DNA from: Sipunculus nudus
Taxonomy: Eukaryota > Annelida > Sipuncula > Golfingiida > Sipunculidae
Assembly (NCBI GenBank): GCA_026874595.1
Contig: CM049311.1
Location: forward strand, 57,000,453 to 57,064,452
Reading direction: 5' to 3'
Length of the DNA: 64,000 bases
Under the pieces are notes generated by a model that did not search any database, was not told where the DNA came from, and was given only the letters and a program-made list of their open reading frames with translations. The first letter of the stretch is position 1. The number at the start of each line of letters is the position of its first letter. Both the position numbers and the translations under genes were made by a program. Of this stretch, positions 13,201 through 25,200 are shown one piece after another.

Positions 13201-16200
13201 TTATAATGAAAAATCTAACATATTTCAGTTGGGCCTTTTTTCAATTTTACTTAATTGGATCAATTTGGCTAATGGTTGATTTTTATGACTCCATGAATTT
13301 CCGTAAAAAGTTGGTCTTTCTGCAATCTGCATTATGCTACCTGGTCTTTTTGGTTGTGATGTTGTACTCCATGAACTTGTATTTATTATGCTGTTCTTCT
13401 AGTCGCCGTAACACTTGTTCTGTTGATTCATTGTTCTCTGGCCTCTTCATGTAGTTATCCACATCCTCCTGTTAACATGAACAAAACTTGGATACAGGGC
13501 ACATCTTACTGAAATAAAAGAACTTGTATAATCCTTATGTAAAGTTAAATTTGCAGGTTTTAATTCTCTTCCCCAATATCTGGATCAGAAGACTTTACAA
13601 TTAACTTGCTGGTGGTAGCTCCATGGGGATGCTACAGAGCCCACAAATGGGTTTCAGGTCGCAAGGGCCTGCCCACCATACACAGACGGCACTTAATCCA
13701 GCTCCCATAAAATTGTAATGCTGGATAGTCCAGGGTAGAAACTAGAAATAAGCACACTTGTGACTGAGACCTTGCTTAAGGGTCTTGGCAAAGAATTGAG
13801 ACTGAGAGGCTACAGGATTTGAACCTATGTCTGTTTGATAACAAGTCCAGCACCTATGCCATTACACCCCAGGGCTCAACAAACTGTCATCACAACACAT
13901 AATCATGATTAACTTTTCCCCCATTTAGTCTTTTCATCATATTTAGGTTTTCAGTTTTCTGCCCCATATAATTACTTTTAAGTAAATTGCCCATATATAT
14001 TTTAAACAAAGACAGTTTTCAACACAATGTATTTTAATTTACCATGGCAGATATATAGAAAGAACCAAATAAATCAGTATCAGAACACAGATACTTCAAA
14101 GAAACCTGTTCACTTACAAAGCATGTTGAATTAACAAAAACAAGGCCTACAGGCCTATTATGAACCAGTGCAGTGGCATATACATCAGGTATAATGCTTC
14201 AATGCTGGACCATTACTTTTTTCAAAGATGTGTAATATGTACATGATTAATTCAAATACTAAACATTCTGAACAAAAACCAATTACACCAACATCACTGC
14301 TGAAAAACTGGCATGGGTGCACACACCATGAAAATGACTGTATGTGGCGCCACCAGTCTTGTTTATGACAAAGCTATCCGAGATACATATGCCCAATTTC
14401 AGGCTGATATAAAAAACCCCTCCTGAGAAATTAGCAGGGACATACAGTTGGCGCCACCAGTCTTGTAAACAACAAAGCTATCCCATAAGTGTTAATATGC
14501 ACAATATCAGGTTGATATATCAAATCCCTCCTGAGAAATAAGCAGGCACATGCACTGTCATTGTAGGTGGAGACACCAGTCTTGTTAATGAGAAAGCAAT
14601 CAAAGATGCATGGACAGGTCAAAATATAAGGCCAACACATCAAACTTTTCTTTAGGCAGGTGCACTGGGCTAACCAGGCTTAGATGAGAAAAGCAGTTGT
14701 CCCCAGTTAATTGGAACAAATTGCTGGCTCCAGCTACTGCACTAAGTGAACTCATGACCTGTACTTGGCTGCACTGTGTGAACGTTTGACCTGTACCTAG
14801 GGGCAATTAGTGAACTCTTGACCTGTTGCATCTAAAACATTTGGCAGTCTGCCAAAGCTATAAATAGATCCATTACAAACCTTTGGCTTGTTGCCAAATC
14901 TGATATATTTGGCAGTCTGCCAATCTACTTATAGATACAGACAGAGTCTTGGCCTGCTGGTAAATCTGTTTACACATACTGAAAGACTTTGGCTACAATA
15001 CTTTTTTTCAACCTAAGATATTCATAATGATTTTTTCATCAAAATGTTTAGAATTATAAAAGATGCAGTCCTTTCATTGTTAAAGGTCCAATAATTCTGC
15101 CAAAAAATCAGTTCAGTAAATTTAAACAAAGGCCTCCTAAGAATTATTTTGGGCAATGTCACAGAAGCTGAAACAACAGTTTTGCAGAAGACAACTTTTG
15201 CAGCCCTCAGTTTGAAATAGGATTACTAATGGCCACAAGACCATCTTCAGCTATCATTGAGTCTAACAAATATCAATGAACACAATCTATTCTTATACAC
15301 TTGAATCCCTAAGATCATAGAACAAGTAACTGAATCATTACTGTGATATAATTAGCTGTAATTTCAATTATTTGTGACTTGTACAAAATCTATGAAGTGA
15401 CCTTTTTGTGCCCTATGGCTCAAGGCTCAAACCCCAAATAAAATTTTATTTTAGACTAGCTAGGTTTTCTTGGAGTTGGTCTGGATACTGAAAACAAATA
15501 ACATTTTTTAGGCCTTACTGGATGAGCAAAACAAGGGACTATAATAATGTGAAATAAAAGTTTATCGAGAAAGACTGGTCTTCAGTTGATTAAATTATAG
15601 TCATTATATATAAAATCAACACAATATAAGTTCAACACAAAGTCTCACAGGGTAATCATGAATTGCACTGTCCACACATCTTTTTATATTTCTATTTATA
15701 GTGTTATGACATGATCAATTCATGATATTTTGAATTTGTCTCGGTGCTTAATATCAATATTTTCCATTATTTAGAGAATAATAAGTGCTGGCTAAATTGT
15801 TTCTGAAATGGCTAAAGAAGATTCTTGTTGGCTAAAATTTTGGCTAAAGACTTTTTGGAAGCAGGGGAAGCCCTGCTTCACGAAGGTGATTAATCATCTA
15901 GAACTGTATTACCTCTATTCCATAACACAATCCTATGAAAGTCACTCAAAGTTTGTAATGGTGTAGATGTTTAAATGCATACTGGGCTATAAAAGTATTT
16001 GATGTAAAAAATTTATAATTATATGTGGTCGGACAATGGTCCTCAGAGGGCCCTGCATTTCTGGTAGTGCTAGAGTAGTTTACATTTGGGTAAAAAGTTC
16101 AGTTAATAGTTTAACAAGGCCTATAGGCCTAATGCAAACCTGTGCAATGAAATGACACCAGGTATAATGCTTCAATGCTGGACCATTACTTTTCAAGAAC

Positions 16201-19200
16201 ATGTGTAACATGTATATGAACAATGCAAGTACTAAACACCTCGAACAAGAAACAATTAAACAAACATCACTGCTGCAATACTGGCATGGGTGCACACAAC
16301 ACAAAAACTAGAATATGGGTAGTCAACAAGCGACTACGTGTATCCTCCAAAGTCAGAGTGGGAAAGGTGAAGTGAGGCATGGATTGAGTGGCAAGGGAAA
16401 ATAGGGTGAGGTGTGTAGCATAATAGCCTGGATGTCTGCAGCCGAAATGTGTATGTAGGTTGCCCCACCTACCACAAAATCAAGAAAGCTGTCCAAGATG
16501 TATAAACATGCAAAATTGTAGGCAGATAAGTCAAACCACTACTGAGATATGAGTGATTTTAGCCCACGGCAGACAAACAGATGGACACTGTGCAAAAATG
16601 GTGGCAGGTGGCGCCACCAATTTTGTGTATGATTAAAAGTTATGTGAGATCTATACACATGCAAAATTTCAGGGGGATATGTCAAACCAGTCCTGAGATA
16701 TAAGCTTGAATGTCTGCAGCGTATACATAAATGTAGGTGGTGCCATCTGCCAAAAAATCCAGAAAGCTATCCAAGATGTATAAACTTGCAAAATTTTAGG
16801 CAGATAAGTCAAACCACTACTGAGATATGAGTGATTTTACCCCACGGCAAACAAACAGACAGATGCTGTGCAAAAATGATTGCAGGTGGCGCCACCAGTT
16901 TTGTGTATGGTAAAGAGCTATGTGAGATCTAATACCATGCAAAATTTTTGCCCAATGGGTCTAATGGTTCCTGAGATATGGGCTTGGATGTCTGCAGCAT
17001 AAATCTGAATGTTGGTGGCACCACCTGTCATAAAACAAGAAAGCTGTCAAGGATGTATAAACCTGCAAAATTTGAGGTGGATAAGTCAAACCCAGCTGAG
17101 ATATGAGTGATTTTATCCCAAGGCAGATGAACAGATGGAGGCTGTGCAAAAATGGTTGCAGGTGGCGCCACCAGTTTTACATATGATTAAGAGCTATGGG
17201 AGATCTATACACATGCAAAAATTTGGCCCAACTGGTCAAACGGTTCCCGAGATATGAGCTTGGATGTCTGCAGCTTAGACGTGAATGAAGCTGGTGCCAC
17301 CTGTCATAAAATCAAGAAAGCTGTCCAGGATGTATAAATCTGCAAAATTTCAGGTGGATAAGTCAAACCACTGCTGAGATATGAGTGATATTATCCCAAG
17401 GCAGATGAACAGATGGACGCTGTGCAAAAATGGTTGCAGGTGGCGCCACCAATTTTGGGTATGTTATAAAGCTTTCCAAGGGCTACATTTGTGCAAAATC
17501 TTTAGCCTTATCAGTCAAATGGTTCCTGAGATATGTGGGTTTATGTGCGGAAACAGACGCACAAATGGACGCTGGGCAGAGAGGAAAGGTCAGAGGTCAA
17601 CCAAAAATGAGGGTGCAGAAGTTCACATGTGACAGATCATAATTCCGACTTTAAAAATATTCTGCCCAGTGGTTATGGAGGAGTTCTACGGAAACCTATG
17701 CGGCGATGGCGGCAGCGTCGGCGTCCAACTGAAAACATAGTATCGGCAAAACTCAATACGGATACAATGCGGATACAATGATTGTAGCTGGCACCACCAG
17801 TCTTATAACGAAGAGATATATAAATATGCCCAATGTCAGACTGATATGTCAAACCCCTCCTGTGAAATAAGGAGGGATATGCACTGTGCAAAAATTATTG
17901 TAGGTGGCGCCACCAGTCCTGTACACTATAAAGCTACCCGATATGTATAAACATGCCCAATTTTAGAAACATGCCCTATAAATAGAATACAGCTACTGCA
18001 CTGAGTGAACTCTTGACCTTTTCCTGGCTTCTTCCAATCCTGGCACTGTGCCAAAACTATTTAAGAGCTGACATCATCTTGGCTAATGGCCAACATCAAG
18101 GCACTGGCAATCTGCCAATTATAAACCAAGTGCTGCCATCTGTACACAAAAGTGGCCCCTACTTGAAATAACTTTGAAATTTATTTTCCCAATAAAATAA
18201 ATAATGCTTTTCAGCTGACTTTTTATAAAAAAAAGAAATCAGGAATATATGTAAAATTATTATGGATGCATATTGAATGCAAAATTAAAATACAGATATA
18301 TCTCATTGATGGCAAATTCTTGAATTAAGTTGAGTGGGGATACCAATAATTTATAATCCATGTACAGTTGTCTTTATATAGCCACAGAGAGCCGAATATC
18401 AATGATTGTAACATTGTCTGGTATGATGAATAACTGAATTATAAATCTAAATTTTTTAAAAGCTTTTAAAAAAATTTTCCTGTCAATATTAACCAAAGAT
18501 AACCTGAAATCTAAATGTCTAGAGACATGATGTAATAGATGCTGACAAACTGGTGCCAGGCTAGATGTAACAGCATAACACAGCTAACAAATATGGTAAA
18601 ATGACTCAATTCAATCTCCATAATTCAGCCAATAATCATTCATGTGGAACCATTAATGACAATTATTATACGAATTATTGTAGGCATAATTCTTGTAAAA
18701 TATTTAAAAAACTGGCTTCAGTGGCATCAGTCGAAAAACGTTTCGCAGGTTTATAACTCATTTAGGAAGATACAGCAAACTGGCTAAGTTCAGCTTCCCA
18801 TTACTCAGCCAAAAAGCACTGAACCAAAACCATTTGATCAAATTGAATTATCAACATCTGAGGATAACTAGAATACGGATAGTCGACAAGCGACTACGTG
18901 TATCCGCCTAAATCAGAGTGGAACGGGTGAAGTGAGGCATGGATTGAGTGGCAAGGGAATAGAGTGTTGCATATTAGCACGGATGTCTGCAGCCAAATTG
19001 TGTATGTAGGGTGCCCCCCCCCCCCCCCCCACCACAAAATCCAGAAAGCCGTCCAAGTTGTATACATATGCAAAATTTAAGGCAGATAAGTCAAACCACT
19101 ACATGTATATATATGAGTGATTTTCGCCCGTGGCAGACAAACAGATGGACGCTGAGCAAAAATGGTTGCAGGTGACACCACCAGTTTTGCGTATGATAAA

Positions 19201-22200
19201 GAGCTATGTGAGAACTATACACATGCAAAACTTTGGCCCAATCGGACAAACGGTTCCCAAGATATGAGCTTGGATGTCTGCTGCATAAACTAGAATGCAG
19301 GTGGCGCCACCTGTCATAAAATCAAGAGAGCTGTCGGGGATGTATAAACCTGCAAAATTTTAGGCAGATATGTCAAACCACTGCCGAGATTTGAGTGATT
19401 TTATCCCATGTCAGACAAACAGACAGGAACTGTGCAAAAATGGCTGCAGGTGGCGCCACCAGTTTTGCGTATGATTAAGAGCTATGTGAGATCTATACAC
19501 ATGCAAAATTTTGGCCCAATCGGTCAAACAGTTCCCGAGATATGAGCTTGGATGTCTGCAGCGTGAACGTGAATGTAGGTGGCGCCACCTGTCATAAAAT
19601 TAGAAAAGCTATCCAGGATGTATAAGCATGCCGAATTTCAGGTGAATTAGTCAAGTCACTGCAGAGATATGAGTGATTTTAACCCAAGGCAGACGAACAG
19701 ATGGAAACTGTGCAAACATGGTTGTAGGTGGCGCCACCATTTTTTGTGTATGTTATAAAGCTCTCCAAGGGCTACATTTGTGCAAAAAAATGTTCCTGAT
19801 CGGTCAAACGGTTCCCGAGATATGAGCTTGGATGTCTGCAGCGTAAACGTGAATGTAGGTGGCGCCACCTGTCATAAAATCAGAAAAGCTATCCAGGATC
19901 TATACATATGCCGAATTTCAGGTGAATTAGTGAAGTCACTGCAGAGATATGAGTGATTTTAACCCAAGGCAGACAAACAGATGGACACTGTGCAAACATG
20001 GTTGCAGGTGGCGCCACCATTTTTGTGTATGTTATAAAGCTCTCCAAGGGCTACATTTGTGCAAAAAAATGTTCCTGATCGGTCAAACGGTTCCCGAGAT
20101 ATGAGCTTGGATGTCTGCAGCGTAAACGTGAATGTAGGTGGCGCCACCTGTCATAAAATCAGAAAAGCTATCCAGGATGTTTACGCATGCCGAATTTCAG
20201 GTGAATTAGTCTAGTCACTGCAGAGATATGAGTGATTTTAACCCAAGGCAGACGAACAGATGGACACTGTGCAAACATGGTTGCAGGTGGCGCCACCATT
20301 TTTGGTGTATGTTATTAAGCTCTCCAAGGGCTACATTTGTGCAAAAAAATTTTCCTGATCGGACAAACGGTTCCCGAGATATGTGGGTTTATGTGTGGAA
20401 ACAGACGCACAAACGGACGCAGAGCGCAGAGGAAAGGTCAGAGGTCAAAACAAAATCGGGGCGCAGCAGTTCACATGTGACCCGAACATAATCCCGGGTT
20501 TCGTAAAATTCCGCCCAGCGGTTACGGAGGAGTTCTCCGGACACCTACGCAGCGGCGGCGGCGGCGGCATGCAGCTGAAAACATAGTATCCGCAAAACTC
20601 TGTTTTGGCGGATACAATTAATGTGTGCTTTGCATGCATATTCTTCATTGGAGTGTTTCATCAATTCCTGCTGACTGGTGGTGCCACCTGTATTTTTTCG
20701 ATTTTTTTATGATTTTTTCTCTCTATTTTTTAGACCTTAAAAGATGTTGTCATCTGTTAACAGGGCACAAATCATAACCACTGGACCTAGAATCTTCTAT
20801 CTTGACATGCAGGGATTTCAATAAAAATATCTCAGTGGAAACCTGAAATTAGGGCTCTGTTACCCATATCCTCTGAGCTATGGGGCTCAGCAGCTCCAAA
20901 GAATAACTTAATTTATCTCAACAAATTGTGCATTGATTGCCATAATTCTTTGCATGCATTTTCATCATGGAGTGTTTTATCAGTTCTTGCAGACTGGTGG
21001 CGTCACCTGGATTTTTTCCAATTTTTATGCATTTTCTCTCTATTTTTAGACCTTCAAAGATGAGGTCGTCTGTTATCAGGGCAGGGAGGTCACTGAAAAA
21101 ATCCTTTGAAGCCTGAAATTTGGTCTCTGTTACCCATATTCTCTGAGCTATGGGGCTTATAAGCACCCCTAGCATAATTGAAAATTTGATACCAAAGCAG
21201 GGCACAAATTATAACCATTGGACCTAAAATCTTCTAACTTAAAATCCAGGGAGGTAAATGAAAAGTCTCCTTGGAAACATGAAATTAGGTCTCTGTTACC
21301 CACAATCTTTGAGCAATGGGACTTATAAGCACACCCCAAAATATTTGAAAATTTGATACCAAAGTAGAGCACAAATGATAACCATTGGACCAAGAATCTT
21401 CTCACTTGGCATCCTGAGAATTCCTCAAAAGTTCTCCCCTCAAAACCTGAAATTGGGTCACTGTGACCTATATTCTCAGAGTTTTGGGGGGGTATGTTTG
21501 AGCATCCCAGAAGTAATGAAAAATACACACAAATGGCCAGGTTCCTCAGGAAAGGCTGGTTGGATTGTTATTAAATTTGGTGTGCTAATGGGTCTTGATG
21601 AACTTAGCTAAAATGCATGAATGATGATGCCACCTATATAATCTTATAAACTTTATTTATTTTACATGGATTGTACAACTAGTTATAACAACTAATACGA
21701 AGCACTCTCCACGGCTTGGTTGTTGGCGCTCGGTAGTTGGCAAGGGTGGAAAAAACCACCGACCTTGGACGGGCCACTATAACCCTTTCTCATAGCCACA
21801 CAACGAATCGAACCTGGGTCGCCAGCGGAGAAGGCCAAGCATTTTACCACACAGCTGTCCAGGTCCCTATTAGTTTCCTGTGCAAGGACATATTGTGAAC
21901 ATGTCAGTTGGCTGAGCGTCATGACCCATGGGTCACTTGTTTATTGACTCGCTCCCAACAATGTAGGCCCAAATCTGAACACACTCGCTTTTAATTAGTA
22001 TTATTAACCCTGTGCAAAGGGAGGATTATTGTTTTTTCTTGATTCTGTATGCATTGTATGAAAATTTTTTCATGGTAAGGTGCACCTGTGGACCACAGCC
22101 AATACAACTAGGTGCAAGAAGTAATTTCAAGGTGCACAAATACATCAATGACATAACACAGTGTTGCTCCTAGAGTGCGGCATTGCGGCAATGCCGCAAA

Positions 22201-25200
22201 ATTTTTGGCCATGTCCCTTTGTTTCTGGGCAAGCGCACCCATGTGGACGCACTATTTTCACATGCGTCCCCTAAAAGTTTAAATAATGCAACCCTTAAAC
22301 GAACGTAGTTATATGAAAGATTTGCGGGAATCCTCTGGTAGGAATCTTTGATAAAACAATATATGCGGGATTACATGATATACATACTGTGAGACTGATT
22401 GAATGGTAACACCATCGATGTCAAGAGTGCATCGCCTCAGGGTTGGTCCATACACATGAAGGGGTTGCACATATACTGAAGAGATCGATGTTCTTGTGGT
22501 CGGAATAAAGTAGCAAGCGAGCGTCAAGTGCTCGACCGGATGTTGTTTAGCCTACATAATCTCACATTAAGGTGCATTTTAATCATTTATATATTAATAT
22601 GAAAAAAAATAGATATTTATTTATTAAATGAAGTTTAGAAAGTGCGCCCACGGCTGATGTGATCAATCTTTACGACATTTCCCCTATAAGATAATCCGCG
22701 AAGCACGGTTGGAAACGCCCCTTCCCGGCATTTTCGAAATGTTCTTATTTCATGATGTCAAGCAGTTCTCAACAGCGTATACAGTTAAGAATTACACCAG
22801 GTTGATCATATAAATTACATTATTATGCCTCAGATGACGTGATTACGATTGCTCAGGCAAGTATTTCGCTGAAAACAACTCAGTTCAGGTCTCCCACAAT
22901 CTCAAACTACCGGTCTATGCCTGTCGTGACACCGTTTCACGGCAGAGAAGCCAATCAACGGCCGCTCTTTTTTCTATATTTGCATATTTCTATTCTCGAC
23001 TGAACGTTTAATTTGAATCATAGGCATATGACTATGATTCGAATAGGAACTTCCTCGTAATTTTCAAGCCTCATGGGAACGTGATCTCTCTGTTGCCCGT
23101 TATGTATAAAGAAGCCCGAGCCCGGGAATATACTTCGACAAAAGTGCGATGTTTCCCCGGACTGAATTACTTCACTATTGTGGTTTAATTGATATGAAAA
23201 TGTCATAACTTGGAAGAACCCAACTATTTCGTTGTTGGTTGTTTTACATTTTCTCTGACCAATATTGAAATTTAATCGTTTTTTTACTGGTGAACAAGTA
23301 GTTTAAGCTGCTGCCGTCCCGGCAGCATATTTTCCCGGTTAAGCTGACATCGTTTCCACGTATAGGCTAACATGGGTATATACAGACAGAAAGATTCAGT
23401 TTTTTAAATCGTTCAAATGTTTTATTTTTTTAAAGAACTTGTGGTGTCCGGTCTTTTGATACTTGCCTTAGAATTATAGGCCTAATAATGCAGCGCCGGC
23501 CGCAAACTTTCCTGGCTGACATGTATATAGGCCAAACATCGTTGCACGGCACCGCCAACGCATAAATGACACATTGTGGGAACCGAAATTTCGACGATTA
23601 TTCCTTTCATACTTTCATACAAACAATTATGTAATATGGTGACGCCGGCAGCAAAATTCAACAGGCTCTCATGCCATGGTACCACGGCAACTGGCACGGC
23701 CGACTTTCTGAATAACCTATTCTTATCAAATTTATCTACAGTGAATAAACCCTGGCCTAAATGTGTATGTCCTTTATCCGTATTGAGTTGTTCACAACAT
23801 TAAGTTTCGATATTGATTTGCCACTTTGAATGGCACCAGTTGTTGCGCGATTCCTCAATTAGCAATGAACATGATTGTATGTCACCAGTTTGCAATCTGC
23901 ACATCAATGTACCGTTATTATTGATCCTGAGACATGAATTCTATTGCTTTCAGTTTTATGACGACTTAAAAATGATGACATGTAAAAAATGTAACGATTC
24001 CAACCTTTACAAATATTTATAATTCATTCTAAATGTCCAAAACATACTACATTCATATTACATAGATTATTTTAAGATAATATTTTGCTTCGAAGACATT
24101 GTCCCCACCTAATTTTGGTGTGTCCCCCAGAAATTACATAAAGGGGCCCGGTGTCCCTTTGCTTTTCATGCCTAGGAGCAACACTGTAACAGTTATTTTT
24201 ATTACAGATGAGATATACTATAATTTATACACATATTTCAGAGCAGTAAAAAAAAGCTATGGGTGTAAACCTGGTCAGAATGGAACCTTGAATAATATCC
24301 ATCTGAAGAAAAGCTCTGACCACTAAATCTATATAAATGTATAATCTAGTGTGATGTAATGTTTTAGTGTTTATATGTCTGGTCTTGTTTGATCATCTGG
24401 CTGTCAGATATGCATGTGCCTAACGGTCCCGGAACATGCTTTTTGTACGTTATGTTTATAGCCAAGTACAGCATTACCACAAAGTCCAGGGCATTTTTAA
24501 AATAACCAGTTAAAAAGTTCCCAAAATAACACATTGTTAATTAAAATTCCATATCAATATCTTCCGTGCAAGGTTTGCATCCCAATATCAACCACTTTTT
24601 TATGGGTCCGCCTAAACACCCAAAACATCGGTGTTTTGGGTACGTGTGACGTATTTGACGGATTCTCAAAGGTTAATAATAGTACATGTAATAACGTGTT
24701 TCAATTGGGGGCTGGCTGCCCCCACACCCCCGCTAAAATTCTGAAATGGTAATTGAGAATGTGAAGCAAAATAAAAAGCAGAATGTGTGGTAAAAGACAG
24801 TAGAAATAAATTAAATGGGGGCTGGCCGCCCCCACACCCCCGCTGAAGTCACCCCCTTTGGATTGTTGTGTATGACGTCAGCATAATTTGTGCACAAGGA
24901 AACACAACATGGCGAGACATAAACAGTGATGGATGGATACGTTAGTTGACGTTGAGGTGACAAGAAACAGCAAGTATATGAAGTTCACATATTAAGGACA
25001 GGACTGATTACACTTAAGATTAAGTTATTGAATATTCTTTGATGGCTTATGGCAATTATTAAATGGTTCCAGCCAGTTAAGACCCATTCTTGTCAGATGC
25101 AAATGTAGGCCAGATTCTATACTTGGGCCCCGCATTTTTATTGCTATTATTATTAATATGATATTGATAAATTGATATGTGGGAGCGACTATAGAATCCT

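Noticed and set aside
19656-20648. Several 62-87 codon ORFs in the palindrome-core element
   Set aside because: They repeat with the tandem unit on both strands and have no protein-like composition.
22157-22163. CACAGTG heptamer as a RAG/Transib-type signal
   Set aside because: The right end reads TACAGTG, not CACAGTG, and no nonamer at the right spacing was seen.
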